DNA of 64,000 bases from NCBI GenBank assembly GCA_038025085.1, contig CM076153.1:16901001-16965000 (forward strand), in the 5' to 3' direction. Under the pieces are notes generated by a model. It was given only the letters and a program-made list of their open reading frames with translations. It was not told the origin of the DNA and did not search any database. Positions 14,733 through 25,710 of the stretch are shown here, in pieces. Position 1 is the stretch's first letter; every line of letters begins with the position of its first letter. This DNA comes from Tetragonia tetragonoides (lineage: Eukaryota; Streptophyta; Magnoliopsida; Caryophyllales; Aizoaceae). Made by a program: the position numbers and the translations under genes.

Positions 14733-17700
14733 TTATAAAAGAAAGCTACTAATAGTTGCATGTGAGCTTCCAATGATCTTGCTTATGAGTGTTGGCATCA
14801 TATCATCATCTTCATCAGCCTACAAAGGTTTATAATTGAACATTAATGAAACTGTAGATAGGGATAGACATAGTGATTTGGGGTGAAATAATTTAATAAA
14901 CGGATTTCATATACCAAGTTTTCTTCTTCATTCTCAAACAACACACTTGCTTTTTCACCAATTAAATTCTCAGCTTCCTTGTCAAATATGACAAAAGTGG
15001 TCTTTCCGGTAGGATCTACAACATGTGTCTCAAGTCGATACCTACAATTTTGAATATGTATGAAATACGGTGCATTAGAAAACACATAGAAACGCAGTGC
15101 TTAAAATGTATCACTTAAATTTAGGGAAATACCTAATCAACGGGGTTTCAAAGATTTTGTTGCATTGGTTGCACCAAAAAGAAGTTTCTGTTGCCGTTAC
15201 TTTTTTCTTGCAATCAAGACATGAGACGTAGTACCAACCATTGTGGATGGAAATTGCCTCAATAGTAGCCAAGCAGTACAATGTCTGTGAATGAAATTCG
15301 GAAATGTGATATCTCATTTATCGAACATTAATTTATTTAGAGTAATAAGGTAGATCTTTTATCCAACCTGTTTTGATCCACTTTTAGCCTCATTCAAAAT
15401 CTGGTCAATAGTTCTTTTCTTGTCCTGGATTTCTTCGTCATTGATCATAGATTTGACATTTTGAAGTGGTCCAATAGAGCTATCTACTCCTTCTTGCCTA
15501 ATTTCAGAATACAACATGTGTGTATCAAGTGGGGCACATTAAAGTGTGTGGGGTTGAAATTGACTTAAAGAGAGGTTTCATATTTAACTTACTGAAGGGT
15601 TTCTTTGAATTTGTCAACCTCAGGAATGACAAGATTTAGATAGACTTTAGTGGAATGTGAGGTAGAAAGGCATATGCTCCCTGTTTGTGTTAGAAATATT
15701 AGTATCTTAGGGATTGTTGGTTTCACTTTAATTAGGAGAGATTAGAACATACTGACCCATAAAGGTTTTAACCATTGTGGATGAAATGATCACTACCGAA
15801 TAATCTTCTGTGCCTTTTGATTTCTCCATTTGATATTGCTCAACAGCCTTGCCCCATAGTGTCACTTTAACACGTTCCTTTCTGCATCATAATTTGAAAT
15901 AAATTTAATAAACATAGTAACTAAGCTTTATTGTTTCAGTACGAAGAAGTAGAGTGTAAAAGTTTTCCAATTCGGAAGTTAAAATTTTGTTTGTTTTAAG
16001 TCTTACAGTTATGAAGGTTAGTGGTATCTAATCTGATGGTTTGGTGCTGCAGAAACATTTCAGCGGAACTATGGACAACAGTTTGGAGAGGTCAATTTCA
16101 AGATATGCTTAAGATTGGTGAAGTTCTTTATACACTAATATTTGAACCTAAGTGATGCATATAATAATAAAATCACGTATATCTGAATTCTTTTCATACA
16201 GATAGGAATAAATTAGTTATGTAAAGTCAGACAACTTACTTTAAGTCCTTCAATTCAATTGCTAAAATGTCTTCATCAGAGCGTTTTGAATTCTAGTGTT
16301 GAAATTGACCTTTAGCAATGACTCTTCCTGAAGTTTGTTTGATTTATGTTTTACAGTCATGAAGGTTAATCTGATGGTTTGGTACTTGCAGAAACATTTT
16401 AGCGGAACTATGGACAACTGTTTGGAGATGTCAATTTGGTGGTGTGTTGTTTATAAGGTATGGAATCCTCTATTACAGTGTATTTGATTAACTAATTCTA
16501 ATTCCATTCTTCCCTTGCACATTTCAAGATATGCTTAGGATTGGGGAAGTTCTTTATACACTAATATTAGCAACCTAAGTGATTGGTGCTGGCAGGAACA
16601 TTTCAGCGGAACTATGGACAACAGTTTGGAGAGGTCTATTTCAAGATATGCTTAAGATTGGTGAAGTTCTTTATACACTAATATTTGAACCTAAGTGATG
16701 CATATAATAATAAAATCACGTATATCTGAATTATTTTCATACAAATAAGAATAAAATAGTTATGTAAAGTCAGACAACTTACTTTAAGTCCTTTAATTCA
16801 ATTGCTAAAATGTCTTCATCAGATCCTTTTGAATTCTAGTGTTGAACTTGATCTTCAGCAATGACTCTTCCTAAAGTTTGTTTGTTTTATGTTTTACAGT
16901 CATGAAGGTTAATCTGATGGTTTGGTACTTGCAGGAACATTTTAGCGGAACTATGGACAACCGTTTGGAGTTGTCAATTTGGCGGTGTGTTGTTTATAAG
17001 GTAAGGAATCCTCTATTACAGTGTATTTGGTTAACTAATTCTAACTCCATTCTTCCGTTGCACATTTCAAGATATGCTTAGGATTGGGGAAGTTCTTTAT
17101 ACACTAATATTAGCAACCTAAGTGATGCATATAACAAAATCACGTATATCTGAATTCTTTTCATAAAGATACAAATAAAATAACTATGAAAAGTCATAGA
17201 ACTTACTTCAAGTCCTCCAATTCAATTGTTAAAGTGTCTACATCAGAGCTTTTTGAATTCTTGTGTTGAACTTCACCTTCAGCAATGACTCTTCCAATAA
17301 CATCTTCAAAAAAAAGTGTTAGTAGTGACAAATATTAGATGGAAGGGTGGTTGTACTATTGTCAGGGATTTTAATGGCACAAAAAGATAGAAAACATGCA
17401 CCTGTAAGGATGTAATTTTTGTTCAGCCGCAAGAGAAGCTTATCAAATTCATAGTAGTCAAACTTATGCATGGGGATGTTGCTGGACTCCTCATTCACAC
17501 ACTTGACTACTGTGTTGGCATAAAATTCTATCATATCTTTGTTGTCGCTCACAATTCGGTAACACTCCTTATTCTTGACAACAGCAAAGTTCTTGAAGAT
17601 GTACACTTGACCTTCATCAAGCGTCCCGCGGAACCGGTGCGCAAAAGATGATTTTATAACCGCATGAATGTAAGAGGACTATTGTTTCCCAAGACACCCA

Positions 17701-19340
17701 AAAAAAAATTACAATGACAGTTAGCCCAAAAAAAAGATCATAATTAGTGGGATGATCTCATAATCAATAGTGTTTTTTAGAACATATATCGAGATAAAAA
17801 TAATTACAATGAAACAATTAGAGGGATTGAGTTCATCTCATAATCAATAGTTTTATAAATATATATACCTTCTCATGAATGAGTACCAATTCTGTGCTCA
17901 GCAATTGGTTGTTGTTTCTAGAGTTCAATAAATCCCATAGCCTTGATACCCTTACTTTCAATGATGTGCTTGGTGTTTGTTATTACTTTTGTTTCTCTCA
18001 GTTTGTTGCTATTGTATTTCTTCTTCAATCTGGGTGTTTATTTTAGCTGCAAATATGTTTTAAATATTTGTTGTTGTTGGTTTAGATGTGCCATGGTTTG
18101 TAGTACCATTTTGAGGGGAGATATAACCTTGTCAAATCCATCACTCTAAATCTCTGATTCAGCAAGCTGGGCTTAGGTTCATATGAGGATTGGACCTTAT
18201 GTTTGTGCTGAATAGAAGTTCAGGTAATTTGGCTTTTTCTTCTCTCCTAATAATGATGAATATTTCCTCCAAAAGGTAGAAAAGAATCAGACTAAATAAA
18301 TTTCTTCTGTAGATTTCCAAAAGGAGCAAATTATCATCAATGAAGCATGCAGCTTTTGTAGTGGAGCATGCCGATTCATTTTTCTGGCTCCTTACTCCCA
18401 GCCCTGAGGTAAAGACAGGTTGCAATGGGTTGAGGTTCGTTATTAATTTAGTGTTTATCTCAGTTTCTTGTGTTTGTGTCTTAGATCTAGGCTTTTCCTT
18501 GAGCCTGGCCAAAGTAATCATTCTTGTTGCACATTCAACCTACTTTTTTAAGGTTTTAATTCTTGATTTTGAGGATGGTAATATTATTAACAATACCTTT
18601 TTCTTTATTTTCCCCTTTTAATGGTTTTGTTATGTAGTACTATTTTCAGTGGACCTTATGTTTGCTGAATGGCACTTCTGGTATTTGTTCATTAACTTCT
18701 CTCTTTTTTTTACTATGATATTTCTTCCTAAAGCACTATATCTTGCTTTTTTAGATTTTCCTACTGCTTATTGATGCTTTATCTCTTTTCCGGAACGACA
18801 ATGGTATCATAAGTAGATTTCACAGTTATTTGGTTAATTGTTCATGGATATACTGAATCATGATTGAAGTGTAATCATATGGTGAAGAGTCATGCTAGCT
18901 AAGGAGATTTAGATACGGATGGTACAACTTTAGTTGTTGAACCCACCTGACCAGTTAACAGTAGAATTGCCTTGAATACATCAACTTCAGAACAGATTGT
19001 GGGCCTTTCAAAGTTAGTTCATATCTCTTCTAAAATATGGAGGTTTTCAAGTTCTCAAATACATTTAACTTCTTGTGGAATTGAGATGGTACATTAATTA
19101 TATTACTTCCCCCCAAGGTTACCAAAATGAAAAAAATTTAGAGAGATTCAGTCCATCTCATAATCAATAGTTTTATAAATATATGTACCTTCTCATTAAT
19201 GAGTACCATTTCTGTGCTCAGCAATTGGTTGTTATTTCTAGAGTTCAATACATCCCATAGCCTTGATACTCTTACTTTCAAGCTGTTGTTTCTGGATCCA
19301 GTTGGTCGATGAAGGAGAATTTGTCACCAGATTTTGCAAG
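14733..19340 (-). CDS. Replication protein A 70 kDa subunit-like protein, spliced gene
   Basis: Single-strand DNA-binding OB-fold protein of the RPA1 family. Exons (minus strand): about 19340-19189 (FIDQL..LKVRVSRLWD), 17678-17402 (IHAVIKSSFAHRFRG, DUF223-type OB fold), 17303-17207 (DVIGRVIAEGEV), 15881-15757 (RVKVTLWGKAVEQY, second OB fold), 15680-15593, 15497-15368, 15284-15133 (zinc motif C-x2-C..C-x2-C, as in YVSCLDCKKK and FWCNQCNK), 15041-14915 (YRLETHVVDPTGKT, C-terminal OB fold) and 14819-14733, ending in TAA. GT/AG junctions and phases agree from 17678 to the stop, with no internal stop codons. The start is unresolved: no in-frame ATG precedes FIDQL before an upstream stop. About 400 codons recognised. 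It may be a functional gene or a Helitron-borne RPA. Intron copies of two exons are listed separately. Confidence 0.82.
16238..16331 (-). pseudogene. Duplicated RPA-like exon, copy 3, with the same in-frame TAG
   Basis: Minus strand RVIAKGQFQH, stop, NSKRSDEDILAIELKDLK. The TAG is at the same codon as in copy 2, so either the stop predates the second duplication or conversion spread it. The splice donor is intact. Confidence 0.7.
16783..16877 (-). pseudogene. Duplicated RPA-like exon, copy 2, with in-frame TAG
   Basis: On the minus strand it reads RVIAEDQVQH, stop, NSKGSDEDILAIELKDLK, aligned to the intact exon at 17303-17207. The stop replaces the Lys after QH. The downstream GTAAG-like splice donor is kept. 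If included in mRNA it would end translation. Confidence 0.7.
17806..17961 (-). repeat. Duplicate of the first RPA-like exon (pair with 19126-19281)
   Basis: 17821-17961 matches 19141-19281 at a constant offset of 1320 bp, about 90% identical by eye. It encodes SLKVRVSRLWDLLNSRNN and the same splice donor (exon end at 17869). It has no usable ATG and an upstream in-frame stop, and similarity stops abruptly after LKVRV. Either exon copy could splice to 17678 in phase. Confidence 0.75.
18109..18330 (+). pseudogene. Beta-galactosidase (GH35) gene fragment
   Basis: Plus-strand frames spell FEGRYNLVKSI, then (shifted) QQAGLRF, then (shifted) [15 protein letters not shown]. These match in order the plant GH35 segment [38 protein letters not shown] splice donor follows at about 18224 and a TTCTTCTGTAG acceptor at about 18312 precedes GFP-like codons, so the piece came from genomic DNA with its intron. 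It carries at least two frameshifts and one stop. It lies antisense inside the first intron of the RPA-like gene. Known members hydrolyse cell-wall galactosides; this fragment is dead. Confidence 0.75.
18636..18682 (+). pseudogene. Second, deleted copy of the beta-galactosidase fragment
   Basis: TGTAGTACTATTTTCAG joins directly to TGGACCTTATGTTTGCTGAATGG, matching both ends of the 18109 fragment (GTAGTACCATTTTGAG and TTGGACCTTATGTTTGTGCTGAAT) with the middle missing. This suggests an internal duplication followed by deletion. Confidence 0.45.
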
Positions 19341-19345
19341 TCTAC

Positions 19346-19417
19346 GCCTACATATTCAGATACAGAGATTAGTGATAAGCTGCCTACATATTCAGATACA
19401 GAGATTAGTGATAAGCA
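19346..19417. repeat. Two tandem 36-bp repeats
   Basis: GCCTACATATTCAGATACAG and the following 16 bp are repeated twice with a 36-bp period (starts at 19346 and 19382), just 5' of the first RPA-like exon. Confidence 0.85.
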
Positions 19418-19568
19418 ATAGGTTGGAGATTACAAGGATGGGCATGTTGACAAAAGTATCTTGGAGTGGACATCATGGATGAAGAGTTTAGTCGGATGGC
19501 TCAATCTAGGGCTTTAGTTTTTTTAGAATGGAGGAAGAAGAAAGTGAAAGTGTGGGAGAACTCTTCCC

Positions 19569-19580
19569 TATTTATATAGT
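19569..19580 (-). promoter_or_regulatory. TATA box of the RPA-like gene
   Basis: ACTATATAAATA on the minus strand, about 240 bp upstream of the first recognisable RPA exon and followed by a pyrimidine-rich leader (CTTTCACTTTCTTCTTCC). Fits a plant TATA promoter. The start site would be near 19545. Confidence 0.5.
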
Positions 19581-19867
19581 TTTATATGCGTGTAATTGAG
19601 CTGGGTTGGATTTATTAGGGAAATAACTCTCAGGCAATTAACACATGCAACTAATATAGGTATATAGAAGGCCTATGTATAACTGTTAAATTAGAAACGT
19701 GGTTATTGAAAAGTCTGACTAAAGCAATTGTGTTTGTGGGTGTTAAGGAATCTGACTATAGCAATTGAATAATGTGCTGAGCAGGCAAGGTGAGGAGTTT
19801 CTGTAATTGGAGTTATAAGCTGGCAGCCAATGGATAGTTGCCAAGTGTCCAAACAACAGCTGTGATG

Positions 19868-20971
<1,104 letters not shown>

Positions 20972-21194
20972 GCCCTGAAAGGGGTAGTGGAGTTGGTCGT
21001 GGGGTTGATATTATTTCATAACAAAGATTATGAGATCAATTCCCACTAGGCCTCTTTGCTGAGTTTGTCTACAAGATTTATCTTGTTGGCTTGCCTGGTG
21101 TATGTGATTTGCAAGCTATTGCATATACTCGAGGTTTATCCGGTGCACACTCGAAGAGTAGTGTCTGAGGGTTCCTCGTATTAAAAAAAAAAAA
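20972..21194 (+). mobile_element. tRNA-derived SINE with intact target duplication
   Basis: Flanked by a perfect 14-bp duplication CTAGTTAACATTTT (20958-20971 and 21195-21208). The head carries an A-box-like GTAGTGGAGTTGGTCG and a B-box-like GAGATCAATTCCC, which are the internal RNA polymerase III promoter elements of tRNA-derived SINEs. The 3' end is a 12-bp A tract. 223 bp, non-coding, mobilised by LINE machinery in known SINEs. Confidence 0.9.
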
Positions 21195-21208
21195 CTAGTT
21201 AACATTTT

Positions 21209-22168
21209 CATTATTATAATGTTGCATCACATGATCTAACGATGATAAAAGAAGTTTCTAGGATATATATGATAGCTATCTGCTTAATGCATGTCATAAG
21301 ATGAAAGTGGATCTAAGTAAGATTTTAGATTTGAGTTTTGTGCAAGAACATCGACCCGATTTGATTGGTTAAATACCCTAAGATGATTTTTGCTACATGT
21401 ACACACACATGTTTTCCATGTACTTGCTAAAGAAATGAGTAAATGAAAAAAACAATCTATCACAAAGAGGGATGCTATCTGTCGATAGCAATTTGCACTC
21501 TCAATTAAAATTGGGTATATAAGCACTTGTAAGAGAAAATAATTATCTTTTTCTGTGTTTTTCTTTTCCAAGTACTTAAATGTGTACAATTTTAAATGCT
21601 ACACAAATTACAGTCTCAAAATGAAATTGCACATAAAATAACAATATTTATTGATTTGATGTGAAAATGGAAATGGAATTTAGGAGTGTTAACAAGAACC
21701 TTCAATATTTATAGCTTTAGCACATGATGAGCACCAGACCACCTCATTGTTTGGAGAAGAGTATAAATTTATTAGTACACCCCCACTTAACACGTGGTGG
21801 GTTGATGGAGACTAAACATACGTGTTGCTATGCTTTGCTGTGTTTAAGCCTTTGGGGTTTGGAAATCCATCTTTTTTTTGTTTGTTGAATTTTGTTGTAA
21901 CTACAAACAGGTTGGTTCCCAGTGATGATTTGATGATTAATGGCAAATTCTCTCTCTCGTTCTCGTATAGAGAGATGAGAGAGAAAGAGTCTCCTAGAGT
22001 GTTCTACATAGAGTACCTCTTTTTAATCCAATCCGGTGTTCTGGATCCGAAGACAGTGATCTATTCGTCTATGGGTATGTGTTCTCTTTCTCCCACAAAT
22101 CTATTTCTGTGGACACTGGTCCTACAGATGGCGATGTGGCAGAAGCTATCAATATTGTTTCTGTGGAC
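21209..22168. other. Stretch without a confidently recognised gene
   Basis: A plus-strand frame near 21998-22168 reads like protein (RVPLFNPIRC..SDLFVYGYVF..VDTGPTDGDVAEA) and ends where the next MITE begins. No family was recognised, and a stop lies just upstream, so it is left uncalled. Confidence 0.35.
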
Positions 22169-22464
22169 TAGGCCTGGGCAACGGCAACGGGCCAGACTTG
22201 GTTGGCCCATCTAATACATGGTTGGGTTAAGTCATGCATGTTTGTGGGTGGACCAGCGGGTTAGATATATGTTAGGCAGGTCTATTTTGACCCGTTTAAA
22301 ATTTAAAAATATAAATAAAATATTCAGTGGATTAATTTGGTATGACCCTTCTAACTTTTAAATGGGTTGTCTCATTTTAGCCCTTCTTTTTATAGTTGTA
22401 AACGTGTTGTAAGTTGCTAAACAGTTGGTCGGGTGGGGTCGGCTATCAAAGCCCCTCCATTTGC
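22169..22464. mobile_element. hAT-type MITE
   Basis: Terminal inverted repeats TAGGCCTGGGCAA and TAAACCTGGGCAA (right end read in reverse). The flanking 8-mers CTGTGGAC and TTTGGGAC match at 5 of 8, a degraded hAT-type duplication. The interior is rich in GGGTTGG/GACCCG words, with no transposase. The TIR start TARRCCTG resembles that of the hAT at 42196. Confidence 0.6.
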
Positions 22465-22692
22465 CCAGGTTTATTTGGGACTGGTAATTAGAGGTTGAAA
22501 AGTGGAAAAAACTAAAAAAAAATTCAGAACTGATTTGAAATCTAAACTACTGAAAACGGGAGAAATTTTGAAAAATGTGAAACAAACTAGAGAAAATTGG
22601 TGTAAAATTGGAAATTAAAAAGGTGACAACTGAAAAATTAAAAACTTATTGGAACAAATTTATATAATTTTTTTTATGAGAATCAGATTTTA

Positions 22693-22693
22693 C

Positions 22694-22773
<80 letters not shown>
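22693..22773. repeat. (AAT)n microsatellite
   Basis: About 80 bp of uninterrupted AAT repeats. Confidence 0.95.
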
Positions 22774-22774
<1 letters not shown>

Positions 22775-23007
22775 TGATTATTACTTATAATTTTGGGTTA
22801 TTATTTCGGAAAGTTACAAATTAGTTTTTGGTCAAACATGTCTAGTCAATTTTTTTTTCATATGCTTGATCCAAATTCAAGTCGAGAAAATTGCACTCTA
22901 ACCCAAAAAGAAGTCTAGTTGTTTAGATTTTTGTCAATTCTATAGCTATTAACTCTTTGTACAGAGTATTTTGTTTTTCTTTTGGTGCAAATTGCACTTT
23001 TTTTTAG

Positions 23008-23086
23008 GAGCATGGCAAGAATTATCATAGAGAATACCTCCATGAAAGAATGGAAAGAGATCTATCGATTGAATTCAACCAAAGAG
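23008..23086 (+). other. Possible exon interrupted by element A
   Basis: After an acceptor-like polypyrimidine-TAG (ends 23007) a frame reads EHGKNYHREYLHERMERD.. to the insertion site. Skipping element A and one target copy, it continues in phase at 59852 (KMGEHAQYLP) to a TAA at 59884-59886. 38 codons in total, no family recognised. Could be chance. Confidence 0.25.
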
Positions 23087-23541
23087 TGATATGGAAGAAA
23101 ATAAACTCAAGGTCACAAATAGAGCACGTGATGACTAATTGATGCAGCTGGCATTCTATTTCATGAAATTTAATCTTTTCATTTAGATTTTACTGTCATT
23201 TTCTGTCCTAGTCATTATCTACTGTCACTGTCCTTTTATTCTCTTTTGATACCTTTATTATTCCTTTTTAACCGTTGTAAGGAATGTATTAGGAGCTGTG
23301 CTGTACTAATCATTGGCACACTAACTGCCTATATAAACTAGGAAAGCTGTAATAGAGAGTCCACTCTACTGAAATATAATCAATTCCTCACCATCAATTC
23401 TTCTCAATCTATCTATCTCTTGTTACACTGTTAGTGATTTAGCTCAGGGAGAATTCTCCATAACCTTTTTCCCTCTGCATCTCACTCTTCAAATCCTCGA
23501 GTTCCAAACAAGTGTTCCTAGACTTGATTTTATCATTATCA
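23087..23541 (+). repeat. Element A 5' LTR
   Basis: 455 bp, TGATATGG..TTATCA. A TATA box (CTATATAAAC, about 23329-23338) follows a CTGTTGTAAGG region shared with the 3' LTR. Confidence 0.95.
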
Positions 23542-23543
23542 GG

Positions 23544-23555
23544 TGGTATCAGAGC
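23544..23555 (+). other. Element A primer binding site (tRNA-iMet)
   Basis: TGGTATCAGAGC two bases after the LTR end, the classic plant initiator-Met tRNA complement that primes minus-strand synthesis. Confidence 0.95.
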
Positions 23556-23576
23556 AGCTGATTCTCGGCTAAGAAC

Positions 23577-25290
23577 ATGGGTGATCAAGCTGACCCCAAC
23601 CAGGGCCTCAACCAGAGGTTGGATTCTACCAACCAGAAGTTAGAACAGTTGGTAACCTTGCTGTTGCACATGGTTAATGAAGAAAGGGAACAAGGCACTC
23701 CTAGGGATCCCAATGCAACTGGTGGATACAGAAATATAGGTGTGGAAAACCCCCCAATACTCGTTTGTCCAAGTTGGAATTTCCTAAATTTTCTGGTGAC
23801 AATGTGAAGGAGTGGATATGTAAATGTGATCAGATTTTAGCCTTGATAATACTCCTGATAATCTAAAGATTAAAATAGCTTCAATGCATTTAGAGGGCTC
23901 AGCCTTGCAGTGGCATTGGAGCTGATCATGGACGGGACGGCCCAAAAAGCCCGGCTCGCAATTTGGGCGAGTATGGACAAGGTTTTTGAGATTTTGTTTT
24001 TAATGGACGGGTTTAGTCCGGCCCGTTTAAATAAATGGGCGGACAAGGACAATATAAAATGGCCCGTGGGCGGGCCCACCCGGCCCGTTTAATATTTTCC
24101 ACCTAAAAAATTGTGAGTTTTTATAGTTTGTTTGTATGTTGTTAAGACTTATTTTGGATGAGAAAATATCAAAATCTTAATTATATTGAGTATTACGCTT
24201 GATTTTGGAGTTAAGTTACATATTAATAGTAAAATTACTTATTCCAAACAAAGAAAAAACTCTTAAAATTTATTTAAAAATTAATTTTTTAAAAGTCCAG
24301 TTAGCCCATGGGCAAGCCCGGCCCGTTAATAGGGCGGGCAGTAGCAACAGTTTTGAGCCCTAATGGGCGGACAAGGACAACAAGTTTTAGGCTCGTTGGA
24401 CAATTTTTTCATTAAAAGCCCGACCCTTTTCCAGCTCAAACCCGCAAATGATCACCTCTCAACCAGAAGTTAAAACAGTTGGTAACCTTGATGTTACACA
24501 TGGCTAACGAAGAAAGGGAACAAGGCAATCCCAGGAACCCTAATGCAACTGGTGGACACAGAAATGTAGGTGTGGAAAACCCCCTATACTCGTTTGTCCA
24601 AGTTGAAATTCCTGAATTTTCTGGTGACTATGTGAAAGAGTGGATATATAAATATGATCAGATTTTAGCCTTGATAATACTCTTGATAATCTTAAAGATT
24701 AAAATAGCTTCAATGCATTTAGAGGGCACAGCCTTGCAGTGACATCATGCAACCATTAAGGCTGGATTAACAAATGCACCTTTGACATAGTCTGAATATG
24801 TGATTCTTGTTAATGGGAGATTTGCAGAACTGTATGATGATCCTATGTTTGAATTGAAAATTTTGAAACATAATGGGAATATAAAAGATTATCATGACAG
24901 TTTTGATGCACTCATAACTAGAGTAAATTTTCCTGAAGAGTACTTAGTGAGCTGCTTCATAGCTGGTCTTGATGGCCCTCTACAGCTTGTGGTTAGGATG
25001 TTTAACCATAAGAGCGTTCAAAAAGTCTCCAAGCTGGCCAGGCTCAATGATAACTCCTCAAAAAACCCTGCTTTAGCCACTTACAAAATGCCAAGCTCCT
25101 ATAAAAACAACCAATCTTTTTCCCCTACCACCAGCAGATACTCACACTACCAAAACATACCTTCTTCATCCACCACCCACACTTAAACCCCCTTCAAACA
25201 ACCCTTTAAACCCAACCCATCCACCCCTCTACTTACTGCACCACCCAAAAGCCCAGTTACAGACCTCTGTCACAATCTGAGATTGAAGAA
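23577..25290 (+). pseudogene. Element A gag, partly duplicated and broken
   Basis: Starts MGDQADPNQGLNQRLDSTNQ. The retrotransposon gag core appears at 24800-25186 (LKHNGNIKDYHDSFDALITR..SCFIAGLDGPLQ). The N-terminal part is present twice: about 23628-23916 and 24461-24749, separated by an hAT-like insert. The first copy is frameshifted near 23760 and the second has a stop at about 24742 (TGA where the first copy has TGG). A nucleocapsid-like knuckle CFICDEPFTPGHH lies at 25306, but the last Cys is replaced by Leu. Confidence 0.85.
23917..24461. mobile_element. hAT-like non-autonomous insert in gag of element A
   Basis: Ends TGGAGCTGATCATGGACGGG and, inverted, TGAGAGGTGATCATTTGCGGG share GAGxTGATCAT..CGGG. 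The interior is GC-rich GGCCCG/GGGCGGG flanking an AT-rich core, as in many plant hAT relatives. No 8-bp duplication: the right flank restarts gag 289 bp upstream, so the insert sits at a rearrangement junction. Confidence 0.55.
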
Positions 25291-25695
25291 AAAAAGGCAA
25301 AAGGGTTGTGTTTCATCTGTGACGAACCCTTTACCCCTGGTCATCATTTGAAGCATAAAAGGCCACAACTTTACATCTTGGATGGGATTGAAGAGGAAGA
25401 GACAGAAGAGAGCTCCAATGAAGAAGGAATTGTGATGGAATTAGAAGGAGAGAGTCCCCATATATCACTGCATGCCTTGACTGGGCAAAATGCTTGTCAG
25501 ACCTTACAGGTCACTGGTTATCATGGAAAAAAACCCCTGCAAATCCTCATAGACAGTGGGAGCACCCATAATTTCATTGATGAGAGGAGGGCAAGGAGGT
25601 TGGGTTGTGTTATTGAGAATATAGAACCCTTAGCAGTAGCCATTGCTGATGGCAACAAACTGACCACCCACTCTGCATGTAAGAACTTTTCCTGA
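25291..25695 (+). pseudogene. Element A aspartic protease domain
   Basis: The frame 25306-25695 runs from the altered zinc knuckle through an acidic linker to ILIDSGSTHNFIDERRARRLG, the retropepsin active site (D-S-G). It ends at a stop before the usual protease/reverse transcriptase junction, and the following frame starts at 25711. Processes the Gag-Pol polyprotein in working relatives. Confidence 0.85.
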
Positions 25696-25710
25696 TACTT
25701 ACAAAACTCC

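Larger units (their letters stand above)
16047..17140. repeat. About 545-bp tandem duplication inside the RPA-like gene
   Basis: The segment starting AACATTTCAGCGGAACTATGG at about 16054 recurs at about 16599, and a second sub-repeat (CAGTCATGAAGGTTAATCTGATGG) occurs near 16357 and 16898. Each unit contains a copy of the 17303-17207 exon and flanking intron. The third copy continues into the exon used by the gene. Two full units and a partial one are visible. Confidence 0.8.

Noticed and set aside
16878..17081. 67-codon plus-strand frame with splice-like edges
   Set aside because: Lies in the duplicated intron of the RPA-like gene, which is supported on the opposite strand. No homology.
20972..21060. 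tRNA-like sequence
   Set aside because: No cloverleaf or anticodon stem. The A- and B-box-like motifs belong to a SINE, shown by the A tail and target duplication.
21822..22214. 130-codon plus-strand frame and a shifted protein-like frame within it
   Set aside because: No recognised family, the end is created by the MITE, and the better-looking frame has a stop just upstream.
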